Below, one piece after another: positions 43,576 through 51,670 of a stretch of DNA of 53,044 bases. A model generated the notes under the pieces. The model was not told where the DNA came from and made no database searches. It saw only the letters and a list, made by a program, of their open reading frames with translations. Position 1 is the stretch's first letter, and each line of letters begins with the position of its first letter. A program made the position numbers and the translations under genes. Origin of the DNA: Bacteroidales bacterium (GTDB taxonomy: Bacteria > Bacteroidota > Bacteroidia > Bacteroidales > Muribaculaceae); contig SFGS01000007.1 in NCBI GenBank assembly GCA_004557565.1, forward strand, positions 1-53,044, written 5' to 3'.

Positions 43576-43779
43576 TTATAGAGTGAAACATTCGTGAGAG
43601 TTGTTGTCGATGTGAAAGATTGAGAGCGTATAGTTCTCCGCACCCTTGCGGAATTCGAGGCGGATAAAGTCTTCGTTATCACGCCAACAGTAGTAAAGGG
43701 CGGTTCGCATAGCGTCCATATCGCTGTCGGCAGTCAATTTCCATTTGCCTTGTCTTGTGTAGCAAGTATATTCTTTCAT
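43576..43779 (-). CDS. Small phage-island protein
   Basis: A 67-aa protein (MKEYTCYTRQGKWKLTADSD ... NNSHECFTL) with beta-alpha-beta character. A compact arrangement of Trp, Tyr and charged residues suggests a small globular domain. No family recognised. Same strand and close to the neighbouring small genes. Confidence 0.65.
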   Translation of the reverse strand: MKEYTCYTRQGKWKLTADSDMDAMRTALYYCWRDNEDFIRLEFRKGAENYTLSIFHIDNNSHECFTL

Positions 43780-43816
43780 TGTCGTGTGAAATTAAAGAGT
43801 TATACATCGAGGGAGA

Positions 43817-43842
43817 AAGACAAAGAGGCTTACGCCTCTTTG
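43817..43842 (-). terminator. Hairpin at the end of the 43830 gene
   Basis: AAAGAGGC / GCCTCTTT with a 4-nt loop spans the stop codon of the 43830-44114 gene; on the minus strand GTCTTT follows. Probably a weak terminator. Confidence 0.55.
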
Positions 43843-44114
43843 CTCGCTTCCAATTTGAGTTTGTCGTAGATGTTTTGGCTGATGACCGCGCCGTAGCGAT
43901 GTTTGAGCAAGTGCATATAGCGGAGAGCACTCTTGGCTGTCTTGCAACCGCAGCCCACATTGTCTTTAGGTGCGACGCCCTGGAAATAGACGTACCAGCG
44001 GTCAAACTTGCGTTGAGCGACGATGAGATGTGGAGTAACTGTAGGCTGTTGGATAACTACGTTCTCGACTTGTTGAGCAGCCTGTTCGGCTTTCTTAGAA
44101 ACTTTCTTTGTCAT
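43830..44114 (-). CDS. Small Lys-rich phage-island protein
   Basis: A 94-aa protein (MTKKVSKKAEQAAQQVENVV ... KLKLEASKEA) with a basic helical N-terminus and a core WYVYFQGVAPKDNVGCGCK. Basic character (pI clearly high) suggests nucleic-acid contact; no family recognised. ATG 44114 is chosen over an upstream ATG because the region between carries the TAAAAT-hairpin leader (GGCGC/GCGCC) shared with two other small genes. Confidence 0.65.
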   Translation of the reverse strand: MTKKVSKKAEQAAQQVENVVIQQPTVTPHLIVAQRKFDRWYVYFQGVAPKDNVGCGCKTAKSALRYMHLLKHRYGAVISQNIYDKLKLEASKEA

Positions 44115-45029
44115 GATTTTTAATTTTTTGATGATTGAACATTGGCGCATTAGCGCCGTTTATTTTACGTGCAATCAAGTGGACGAAGCAGTGAAGTCGA
44201 GCCGCAAGGGTGATTGCCTTGTTGCAACGAAGCGAAACAAGGAGGAACACGGAGTGCACACTTGCCCTTGCAGCCTGAACATCGTCCTAACTTTGCACAG
44301 TTAAAATGAATGGTGCGATTGCGTGTCATCAATGTTCTTCGTCGGGAAATGTGCCGAAGGCAAAAAGAATGGCTTGAAAGGTAGCCGATAAAGGCAATCG
44401 GCAACAAAGAGGTTGTAGCCTCAGCCGGAAGTGGAGCCACACTCGAAGTCGCTGCAAGTGCCGGACGCACGTCGCAATTTCCGTGGCGTTGCCCGACAAT
44501 GAGCGTAGGTTGCAAGCCGAGAGTGCCGCTATGTGCCGTTCAAGCATCGAGCGGTCAGCACCGACATCGGAGACATCAAAGCGGAGAGCGAGGAAAAGCC
44601 GGGTAGCGGCGTTTCTTCCTCGATGTATCTTTAATTTGGCGATGAATGAAGTGTTGCACAGACTAAGCAAATATGATTGCCGATGGCGATATGCTATGCA
44701 GCCCATAAACGGAAGTTGGCGAGAAGACTTATCAAGCACGAATTAGGAGAACAGCACTCTCAATCTACCGGCAACAACCACGAATACGCTATAATTCAAC
44801 AATGGAAATCGGCAAGTTCACCGAGAACGAAAGTACCAACGACAGCGACAATCAATAACGCTGGGCGGAAGCGAGCCGATAAAGACCGGCTCGATAAACA
44901 ACAATCGCACAAACGCAACGAAGCGGCAGCAGCCGTATGAAAAAGATTCATTCCGCTGTTCCCGGCGGTGGAGAGAGCAAAAAGAAAGTCAGCCGTTTGG
45001 CTGACCGTCTTTCCGGAAAGAAGGCTTGC
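44115..45029. other. 0.9-kb non-coding stretch with hairpins
   Basis: No convincing gene. It holds the GGCGC/GCGCC leader hairpin (~44143-44158), a plus-strand TAACTTTG box (~44289-44296) preceded by CTTGCCCTTG, several GC hairpins (for example CGAGCCG/CGGCTCG ~44870-44893), and the terminator at 44980-45005. A segment near 44370-44420 looks weakly like part of the 33-kb repeats. Confidence 0.5.
44980..45005 (-). terminator. Terminator of the 45030 gene
   Basis: Minus strand: GTCAGCC, AAAC loop, GGCTGAC, then TTTCTTTTTG. 7-bp GC-rich stem and T-run, 25 nt after the stop. Confidence 0.9.
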
Positions 45030-45236
45030 TTAGTTGTAAGAGTAAACCATAGTGTAGTCAGCGTTGCCGACTTGTGCTGCTGCCTTGTTTGAGGCTTCCG
45101 CTTCGTTGTAGGCTTCAACGTAAACCGTTTCGCTCTCACCGTCGAAAGTAACCACTTCCACTTGATATTCTTTTAACTCGTTGCTGTTTTCGTAAGCGTC
45201 GAAGTCCTTAACTGCGAATTGAGAAATATGTGTCAT
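45030..45236 (-). CDS. Small acidic phage-island protein
   Basis: A 68-aa acidic protein (MTHISQFAVKDFDAYENSNE ... VGNADYTMVYSYN). Beta-hairpin YQVEVVTFDGESETVYVEAY followed by a helix NEAEASNKAAAQV. The first gene of the island's minus strand on the right, with its own leader hairpin (CGCGCC/GGCGCA) and terminator. No family recognised. Acidic surface may mimic DNA, but that is speculation. Confidence 0.65.
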   Translation of the reverse strand: MTHISQFAVKDFDAYENSNELKEYQVEVVTFDGESETVYVEAYNEAEASNKAAAQVGNADYTMVYSYN

Positions 45237-45964
45237 TGTTGTAAGAATTAAATTGTTAATAACTGTGCGCCGAGGCGCGATTGATTTTACATTGCAGTTA
45301 TTGCGTCTGATGTCAGTGCCTCCCGGCACGATAGCCCGACAAGGGTTCGCAAGACAATACACGTTTTTTATAGGCACGACGAAAAAAAGGAAGATTGTTG
45401 CAGAGAACTTGACTTGCCCTTGGCGGAGCGTAGATAAAGATGCTAACTTAGCAATGGAAAATTCCCTATCGTGCTTTAGGCTTGCATAATGTTATATGAC
45501 AATCAATTCTGTTAAGCGACAATGACAACAATTTATCCGCAGTTTGGACTCAGAGCGGAGAAAGCGGCAACACCTTAAAAATCAAGTGCAGTGGTACGGC
45601 AGACGAGAGAGCAAACATCATTGCAGTGCCTACAACGACCGAAGCCGAGTGCAGCAGCCAATGTTCGGTGAGCGACAAAATGCCTTACTCTTACTAAGCA
45701 AGCCTTCCGCAAAGACGATTCAGTGGAGCGGAAGCCCACGACTTTGGCTCACTCCAACGCAAAAGAAAAAGCCCCAGAGGTATCTCCGAGGCAATGCGTT
45801 AGGGATAGAAGCCGAATGGCAGAGACCGTGGCTCTGTTCACGATAGCCCGACTGCGGTGCCGGAACGCCCGTTAAGAGAACCCCGACATCGCGGCCGGGG
45901 TTTCCTGCCTTTGCTTATTTTGCATGAACATCTGTTTTGTTTCGACTGGCAAATTTTCGGTTAG
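45237..45964. other. Non-coding right-hand region of the island
   Basis: No gene. CACGATAGCCCGAC occurs at 45327-45340 and 45839-45852. AAGGCTTGCTTAGT (~45019-45032) has its exact complement near 45694-45707, giving inverted repeats around the 45236 gene. A plus-strand TAACTTAG box (~45441-45448) is preceded by CCCTTGG at 21 nt. The region ends in the terminator at 45874-45903. Confidence 0.5.
45874..45903 (-). terminator. Terminator after the 45965 gene
   Basis: Minus strand: AACCCCGG, loop, ATGTCGGGGTT, then CTCTT. A similar hairpin (AACCTCGG...TGTCGGGGTTTTATTTT) ends the second barrel/lipoprotein unit at 51671-51710. Confidence 0.8.
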
Positions 45965-46291
45965 TTATTGACAAACTTCAAATTTTGTTTTCTTCCCGTT
46001 TATGCGGAGCGTAACTCTCGGATTTGAGAAATGAGTTAGGTGAGGAAAGACGAGAGTGACAGTTGCTACTCCGTCCTTAATTGTGGTGTTGACAGATGTC
46101 GCCGGATATTCTTTTCCCATCCAAGTAGGAATGAGTTTCACATCTGTAACATCATATCGTTTTCCGGCATTATCGTCGGTGAATACTATTGTTACCTTGT
46201 CATCATGGTTGTTGAAGCCCTGACAATGAGGCTTTGCATTGGCAACCAAACCTATGATAGCCAAAACGAATACTGTCAATAGATTTTTCAT
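45965..46291 (-). CDS. Small exported protein following a barrel gene
   Basis: A 108-aa protein with a signal peptide (MKNLLTVFVLAIIGLVANA). The mature ~89 residues form a single beta-sandwich-like domain (DDKVTIVFTDDNAGKRYDV ... RVTLRINGKKTKFEVCQ). No family recognised. It starts 10 bp after the outer-membrane barrel gene on the same strand and ends before a terminator, so both are one transcript. It probably works with the barrel in the envelope. A parallel arrangement occurs at 52976-51739. Confidence 0.75.
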   Translation of the reverse strand: MKNLLTVFVLAIIGLVANAKPHCQGFNNHDDKVTIVFTDDNAGKRYDVTDVKLIPTWMGKEYPATSVNTTIKDGVATVTLVFPHLTHFSNPRVTLRINGKKTKFEVCQ

Positions 46292-46301
46292 ATCTGTATT
46301 A

Positions 46302-48617
46302 TTAAAAACGGTTCATCTCATTTGTCCCTGCACCCTGACCTCTGTACCTGTCGCGAGTGGAGTTAAAGGTGTATTGCAGAGTCAGCATAAAAGTGCGGTT
46401 ATTGGTTGTATTTAATTTGTAAATCGTAACATCTTTATTCAAAAGCGTTACATCACGATTGCTTTTGTTGAATATGTCGTTGGCTTCGAGAGTAATGCTA
46501 AAACGGTTGTTGAAAAAAGCCTTATACAGTTTTGCGTTGAGATAAGATGATGATTTTTGATATGTATTGTCATCATTACCGGCACTCATCCACTGCATAT
46601 CCACATTAAGCCAGATGTCGTATGGCAGATGGATTGCATTTTGGAACTGTACCAGAGCTATCGGATTATCAAGCCTTTTAAGCCCACCGGAATAATCTAT
46701 TGTCAGCCATTGCTTCATAATACCGACATTGACTTTTGGTTGCCATATACCAACCTTGAACTGACCTCCGACAAAGGCTTGTAAGCCTTGAATTTTTGGG
46801 AAGTTGTCCATTGTGATAAGTTTTATCTCAGCGTCATCACCATAGGGATGTGTGTTGTTCATTATCGGGTCTTTCTTATATGTGTAAGTTATTTGACCAA
46901 AGAACTGACGCCATGCGCCCATCAATTCAATCGAATGGATTTTTTCCGGTTTCAAAAATGGATTGCCTCCTTCAAGGGTAAATCTGTTAATATAATCAAC
47001 CGTACCGTCAAGGTCGGCATAAGAAGGTCGCTGTGTCTTGTTGGTGTAAGTCATAGAAAGTTGCACATTCTTAATCATGGTTGATAGTGATACCGATGGA
47101 AAGAGATTGCTGTATGTTCTACTTTGGTCTTCAATTTTCTGCCCGTTTTCGAGATTATCAAATTTTACATGTTCGTATCTCAAGCCCACACCGACATTAA
47201 AGTTGCCAAACGACTGTCCGATTTCAAAAAAACCGGCAATATTGTTCTCATCAACATTGGAAGTTGCATTGCCCAGAATAGAAGCGTCTGTCGTATAATC
47301 GGAGGAGAACCGCGATGTGGTGTATTCCTCGCCAAATTCAATACCGCCTTTCCAAAACGGATAACTTAACACGAGTCTTTCCGCAAAAAGGCGACTCCTG
47401 TTGATACCAAGAGAATTGACTATCGAATTTTCCAGACTCTCGCTTGTTTCATTGTTCCACATTTCAGAGCGGCTTTTACGCCACATATAATCCATATTGA
47501 AATCAATACCAAAACTGCCGATTTCACCATTATAATACAAATTGGCGTGATGCTTCGGAAGGATATTGTTTTCAGTGCGTCCTTGCATTGTCAGATTGTC
47601 ATAAGGCACTCCATCAGCAAATACGTTGCTGATTCCAGTGTGTTCGGTCTTTTGCATTATAAAGCCATTGGAATAGTATGCTCCGACAGAATGGCTATCA
47701 TTAAAGAGATATGAAAAGCCTCCCTTGCCAAAGAATTCATTTGTTCTCATAAAGCCCTCCTGAGTCAGCAACTGATTCCATATCACAGAGGATTGCGTAA
47801 GCATATCAACACTGTTGCTGCTTTGAAATTTACCTCCTATGTAGCCGAAATTACCAAACAATTCAAGCCCACCGGTACGGAATTTGAAATTTACCTGGTC
47901 AACTGTGCGGAAATACTTTTGCATAACGCCTTGTGCGCGGATAGTACCACTGAAACCATCTCCTTGCGGTCGTTTTGTTTTAATACGGATAACAGATTGA
48001 ACAGAGGCGCCATATTTGGCACCGGGATTAGTTATGACTTCCACGTTCTTTATGTCAGCAGAATTCAATTGCGACAACTGTGTGAGGTCCTGCACCTCCC
48101 GCCCATTTATATAAATAGCCGGCGAACCTTTCCCGAACACCTCAAAGTTACCGTCTCGACCAAGCACCATTGGCACCTGTGCGAGGACATCATTTGCAGT
48201 ACCGGCATGTTCAAGTTGTGAGCCGGCTACATTAGTCACGAGTGCGTCTCCTTTTATTGCAGTCACCGGTCGGTTTGACTTAACCACGACCTCGCCAAGC
48301 ATGACGCTTTCAGGATTTAGGGCGATTATACCCAAATCCCCTGTAGGTGGAATAGCGAGGGTCTGATTGGCATACCCGATAGATGAGACACTTACGAATT
48401 TAGGGCTTCCTGTCGTTTCATTGAACAAGAAAGCACCATCTTCGTCGGTTATAGTACCCGCAATGTAGGTAGAATCGGCTTTTAGAAGCACCACATTCAC
48501 AAAGCCAAGAGGTGAATTGTTTTCATCCACCACCTTGCCGGTAATCGTACTCCCATAAACTGTTGATACAAACAGTATGGGCATAAGGATCGAGAATAAC
48601 TGTTTCATTTTTATCAT
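46302..48617 (-). CDS. Outer-membrane beta-barrel protein with plug and carboxypeptidase-regulatory-like domain
   Basis: A 771-aa TonB-dependent-receptor-like protein (OMP_b-brl_3 type). A signal peptide (~1-22) is followed by a CarboxypepD_reg-like domain (~23-100, TGKVVDENNSPLGFVNVVLL). A plug-like domain follows (~115-215, INGREVQDLTQLSQLNSADIKN, NPGAKYGASVQSVIRIKT), then a ~530-aa barrel ending near NRTFMLTLQYTFN. GNPFLKPEKIHSIELMGAW is the characteristic barrel motif. No TonB box is evident. Substrate unknown. A second ATG (48608) is equally possible. Promoter TTTG-N21-TAATTTTG lies just upstream (48685-48653), and three GTCTTAAT sites lie beyond it. Confidence 0.9.
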   Translation of the reverse strand: MIKMKQLFSILMPILFVSTVYGSTITGKVVDENNSPLGFVNVVLLKADSTYIAGTITDEDGAFLFNETTGSPKFVSVSSIGYANQTLAIPPTGDLGIIALNPESVMLGEVVVKSNRPVTAIKGDALVTNVAGSQLEHAGTANDVLAQVPMVLGRDGNFEVFGKGSPAIYINGREVQDLTQLSQLNSADIKNVEVITNPGAKYGASVQSVIRIKTKRPQGDGFSGTIRAQGVMQKYFRTVDQVNFKFRTGGLELFGNFGYIGGKFQSSNSVDMLTQSSVIWNQLLTQEGFMRTNEFFGKGGFSYLFNDSHSVGAYYSNGFIMQKTEHTGISNVFADGVPYDNLTMQGRTENNILPKHHANLYYNGEIGSFGIDFNMDYMWRKSRSEMWNNETSESLENSIVNSLGINRSRLFAERLVLSYPFWKGGIEFGEEYTTSRFSSDYTTDASILGNATSNVDENNIAGFFEIGQSFGNFNVGVGLRYEHVKFDNLENGQKIEDQSRTYSNLFPSVSLSTMIKNVQLSMTYTNKTQRPSYADLDGTVDYINRFTLEGGNPFLKPEKIHSIELMGAWRQFFGQITYTYKKDPIMNNTHPYGDDAEIKLITMDNFPKIQGLQAFVGGQFKVGIWQPKVNVGIMKQWLTIDYSGGLKRLDNPIALVQFQNAIHLPYDIWLNVDMQWMSAGNDDNTYQKSSSYLNAKLYKAFFNNRFSITLEANDIFNKSNRDVTLLNKDVTIYKLNTTNNRTFMLTLQYTFNSTRDRYRGQGAGTNEMNRF

Positions 48618-48652
48618 GTTTTGGAATTAATAATTTTCTGTGATTTACAGTG

Positions 48653-48685
48653 CAAAATTATATCCAAAAGGATTTTAACTCCAAA
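48653..48685 (-). promoter_or_regulatory. Promoter of the barrel gene
   Basis: Minus strand TTTG (48685-48682), 21-nt spacer, TAATTTTG (48660-48653). TSS predicted ~48646, leader ~30 nt. Confidence 0.7.
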
Positions 48686-48692
48686 TACAAAA

Positions 48693-48775
48693 GTCTTAAT
48701 ACAAGAGATGCAACCTGCTGAAAATCAGAGGTTGCATCTCTTAATAGTCTTAATAAGGCGCTGCTTGGTCTTAAT
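48693..48775. promoter_or_regulatory. Three GTCTTAAT repeats, possible operator
   Basis: GTCTTAAT at 48693-48700, 48747-48754 and 48768-48775, between the LuxR-type regulator gene and the barrel promoter. The first is 7 bp upstream of the -33 box. A strong hairpin (AAGAGATGCAACCT / AGGTTGCATCTCTT, 48703-48742) lies between them and may end the regulator transcript. Binding by the adjacent regulator is inference. Confidence 0.5.
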
Positions 48776-48781
48776 GCTCTC

Positions 48782-50446
48782 TTAACTCTTGATATTCTTT
48801 CTAAGAAACTCGACAATATCTTCCTTTTCCGGCACTCCGAGTTTCTTTCTTATAGAGGTTTTCCGAACATAGATTGTGGAAGTGGTCTGCCCTGTGATAA
48901 CACTTATCTCTTTCGTTGAGAATCCCGCAAGCATCAGGACAATTATCTGTTCCTCTTTCGGAGTCAGAATGTCGCCATACTTAAAATGTAGTTTTTTGTA
49001 AAATCCGGAATATAGATTGTCAATCATCTCAAAGACGTTTTTCCAGTCTACGAGTTCACCGTCGGTCTCACCCTCTATTGATGAAATCTTACGGAGCATT
49101 TCACGGTTTTGCTCAGTTGGTGTTTCTGCCACCATCTTGATGATGCCGAGTTGGCGGAGCATTACTACACGCAAGGCAGACGAATCCTTTAATTCCTCTT
49201 TGCCTGACTCAGGGACGGATTTGTACTCGTCAACCATTTTCTGCAAAGCTTCAATGCGTTCTTCATTTTCCTGCTCCCGCCGACGTCTGATAATAATAAG
49301 CCAGGCGGCAATGCCACATATCAACAGAGCGACAAGACTCACAACAAGAATAATCACCGTCTTGTGCTCGCTCTCCGCTTTGAGTCCCAGAGCGCGGCTC
49401 TGCTGCTGGAGTGCCCCGCGTTCAGATTCCCATTGAGAGGCTTTCATGCGGTTGTATCTCTCGCTCCGCCGATTGTTAAGGCCGTTGATATATATCAGCT
49501 TTATGCGTCCGGTCTGCTTGAAGACAATCATTGCATGGAGTAGATTGCTGTAACTCCTGAAATATGCGTCATCATCACGACGCAGACTTGATGCAATGCT
49601 ATCAGCTAATGCGAGATGGTGGGATGCAGCCCGAATGTCGCCTGTATTCAGTGCATTTATAGCATACTGGAATTGCAGATAATCGGCGGCTCCGTTATCC
49701 GGTCCGGCTTTACGGAATATTTCTGTGACGGTATGGTTGCTTTCTTGGTTTCTACCTGCTTCGGTTAAAAGTTGTGCCCGTTCAAGCTCAAACATGAACT
49801 GTTTGTCACCCATATTGTGTGTTCGGGCGTAGTCCACAAGTTCATCTACGAGATGGAGGGCCGAGTCCATCTCGCCTGCATACTCATACCCGGTCAGAAG
49901 CATGTATTTAGCTTCAATTTTTCTAAGGGAATCGGTTTCAAGAGCCATCAGTCTCTTTGCATATGGAATGAGGGGGTAGCCCTGATATTCCGAGGCGCCG
50001 AGCAATACGCGGATACGTAGGGTCTGCATCATTATAGAGTCCGGGACATCGGGCAGACCTGCAAGAGAATCAAGCATTGAAATAGCCCCCGGGGTGTCTC
50101 CAACCCAAAATTTGTACCAGGCGAATGCGATACCACTTCTGACACCTCTGACCTTATCAATATTCCGATAATAATTATGAGCGAAACCAATCAGCGAGTC
50201 CCCGATCATTGAGCGGTTCTGTTTCATGTGGCCATACGCTTTCAGAAAATGGTACTTTGCCTTTAAGGAATCAATTTTAAGGTCTGAGGGGTCAATTGCT
50301 TCAAGCACCAACAGGGCACTGTCAGTATTTGTCTGAATTAGCCTCTCCGCATCACATAACTCTTTATTATATCGGGAGGCTGATCCTGAGCAAGATGCAA
50401 CGCACAATGCTATGACAGCGAATATCAAATATAGCGCTTTTCTCAT
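48782..50446 (-). CDS. Membrane-anchored TPR protein with LuxR-type HTH
   Basis: A 554-aa regulator. Lipoprotein-like signal at the N-terminus (CVASCSGSASRYN), TPR-like helices ~40-340, one TM helix (~365-388, VIILVVSLVALLICGIAAWL), then a coiled coil and a C-terminal LuxR/GerE-type HTH (~490-554, LTPKEEQIIVLMLAGFSTKE). It fits the Bacteroidetes class of periplasmic-sensor one-component regulators. The strong Shine-Dalgarno GGAGGTGA lies inside the Abi gene's stop codon region, and ATG 50446 is 5 nt after that stop. The adjacent barrel gene is the likely target. An upstream ATG in the same frame (50479) lacks such support. Confidence 0.85.
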   Translation of the reverse strand: MRKALYLIFAVIALCVASCSGSASRYNKELCDAERLIQTNTDSALLVLEAIDPSDLKIDSLKAKYHFLKAYGHMKQNRSMIGDSLIGFAHNYYRNIDKVRGVRSGIAFAWYKFWVGDTPGAISMLDSLAGLPDVPDSIMMQTLRIRVLLGASEYQGYPLIPYAKRLMALETDSLRKIEAKYMLLTGYEYAGEMDSALHLVDELVDYARTHNMGDKQFMFELERAQLLTEAGRNQESNHTVTEIFRKAGPDNGAADYLQFQYAINALNTGDIRAASHHLALADSIASSLRRDDDAYFRSYSNLLHAMIVFKQTGRIKLIYINGLNNRRSERYNRMKASQWESERGALQQQSRALGLKAESEHKTVIILVVSLVALLICGIAAWLIIIRRRREQENEERIEALQKMVDEYKSVPESGKEELKDSSALRVVMLRQLGIIKMVAETPTEQNREMLRKISSIEGETDGELVDWKNVFEMIDNLYSGFYKKLHFKYGDILTPKEEQIIVLMLAGFSTKEISVITGQTTSTIYVRKTSIRKKLGVPEKEDIVEFLRKNIKS

Positions 50447-50451
50447 AGGTA

Positions 50452-51372
50452 TCACCTCCATAATGGCTCTTTCTCCCATCTTATCGGGAATCCATATCTT
50501 ACAAGAGGAATATCAGAATAAGCAGAGCAAAGTTGTTTTACTGAATTAGTAAATCCATGCTGAGGATTTACAGCCTTGCATAGATATGCAATGGCGCAAA
50601 TTACCGCGTAGGGCTTCTTTTTTTGCATTTCAGTGAGTCCACCGTTAAGCCATGCATCTCGTCTTCCTTTTGGATCAATAATCTTTTTACCAAGGCTTCT
50701 ATTCCATAAGCGCGAATGGTGAGCTACAATATTACGCATAAGAGAGACCACCTCAATCCAGTTGGAAAAGTCTTTTGAGGAATACAGCCCGAAGTCATTG
50801 ACTACTGCTGAGCGCTGAGGCAACTGACTCTTAAGATTCTTATACATTTTTGAAAGAGTCCCGAAAGTTGCGACCTCTATAATGAGCCATGCATCAGGGT
50901 TGTCACCTGATAAAGATTCGCTATCCCAATCCGGGTGTTCCGATATATATTTTTTAGCGAATGGTTCGGTGCTTCGTTCAAACTCATATTTTAAATCGAG
51001 GACAAAATCTTGGTGTCGTTGTTTATCCTCAAATAAAGAAGAATCAAGATACCACAATCCATGCCCGGCTGCTTTCGACATGTGGTCAATGATTTTGGCT
51101 CTAAGAGCAACTTCAATCGTTTCAATAGCATCAAAAAGTATTACTCTTAGATTATGGTCAAAGGCATATCTTTCTATAATGGTGGAAAATGTTGCGCCAT
51201 CCACAAAATCGCCGTCTGTATCTTCATCAATTAAATCTCGCCAATAGTATTTAAGCCGTGAATAGCTGACACGCGAAAACAAAGCAGAGGCTGCTTCCTT
51301 ATCAGAAAACGCCATCCCTTTTTGTTGGAGATATTTTATATGTTCGTCTATCGAACGAGGTAGTTGGTTCAT
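50452..51372 (-). CDS. Abi_2/AbiF-like HEPN protein (abortive infection)
   Basis: A 306-aa protein of the Abi_2 family (AbiD/AbiF), predicted RNase toxins with a HEPN domain. The N-terminal segment SIDEHIKYLQQKGMAFSDKE and ERYAFDHNLRVILFDAIETI are Abi_2 hallmarks. The HEPN catalytic motif R-x4-H is intact (R213-NIVA-H218, in LMRNIVAHHSRLWNR). It is preceded by a ~90-nt leader RNA (51463-51375) with a strong terminator hairpin ending two bases before ATG. AbiF-type proteins have been reported to be paired with an adjacent non-coding RNA, so a toxin-antitoxin pair is plausible. It is co-transcribed with the LuxR-type regulator, overlapping at its SD. Confidence 0.9.
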   Translation of the reverse strand: MNQLPRSIDEHIKYLQQKGMAFSDKEAASALFSRVSYSRLKYYWRDLIDEDTDGDFVDGATFSTIIERYAFDHNLRVILFDAIETIEVALRAKIIDHMSKAAGHGLWYLDSSLFEDKQRHQDFVLDLKYEFERSTEPFAKKYISEHPDWDSESLSGDNPDAWLIIEVATFGTLSKMYKNLKSQLPQRSAVVNDFGLYSSKDFSNWIEVVSLMRNIVAHHSRLWNRSLGKKIIDPKGRRDAWLNGGLTEMQKKKPYAVICAIAYLCKAVNPQHGFTNSVKQLCSAYSDIPLVRYGFPIRWEKEPLWR

Positions 51373-51374
51373 AT

Positions 51375-51463
51375 AAAAAAGAAGTGACCCGCCAGCAGTT
51401 CTACGGGATGCTAACGGGTTCGGTTATCTTTGACTCGGTTGAAACCGATAGTCGCCTTATTTT
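51375..51463 (-). ncRNA. Structured leader RNA upstream of the Abi gene
   Basis: Predicted transcript starts ~51463, six nt after TACCTTTG. Hairpin 1 (51453-51432) pairs GACT/AGTC and CGGT/ACCG over 8 bp with a TTCA loop. Hairpin 2 (51418-51388) pairs CCCGTTAGCA with TGCTGGCGGG (10 bp, two G-T) and is followed by TCACTTCTTTTTT. The T-run ends two bases before the Abi ATG, so most transcripts should stop before the gene. This gives a short RNA plus occasional read-through, like an antitoxin RNA or attenuator. Confidence 0.75.
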
Positions 51464-51469
51464 GCTCTG

Positions 51470-51501
51470 CAAAGGTACAATAGTTTTTTTATATGAACAA
51501 A
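51470..51501 (-). promoter_or_regulatory. Promoter of the Abi leader RNA
   Basis: Minus strand TTTG (51501-51498), 20-nt spacer, TACCTTTG (51477-51470): a canonical Bacteroidetes promoter. It differs from the island's late promoters (no TGTCTTTT). Confidence 0.8.
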
Positions 51502-51670
51502 TTAAAGGAGAAGAAAATAAAGATAATGCCCAAATTTTAACTTTTATTAGGATGTTCGGTCATAACACGCCTGACATTGTGAGCGAGAAAGCATCTCTAT
51601 AAGGGAATTTCTCACAACCCATATACAGCGCATCAAACGCGTCTGTGCCGTCGGCGACGGTGTCGCATCG

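Noticed and set aside
44329..44739. Minus-strand ORF of 136 codons
   Set aside because: Leu/Arg-rich noise-like composition within a hairpin-rich non-coding spacer; no start context.
45745..45758. Possible right attachment site (CTCACTCC as in the tRNA-Ser 3' end)
   Set aside because: Only an 8-nt match without flanking similarity; expected by chance in a region of this size.
51384..51602. Plus-strand 72-codon ORF upstream of the Abi gene
   Set aside because: It starts with GTG without a ribosome site and is antisense to the Abi leader RNA and promoter, whose signals explain the sequence better.
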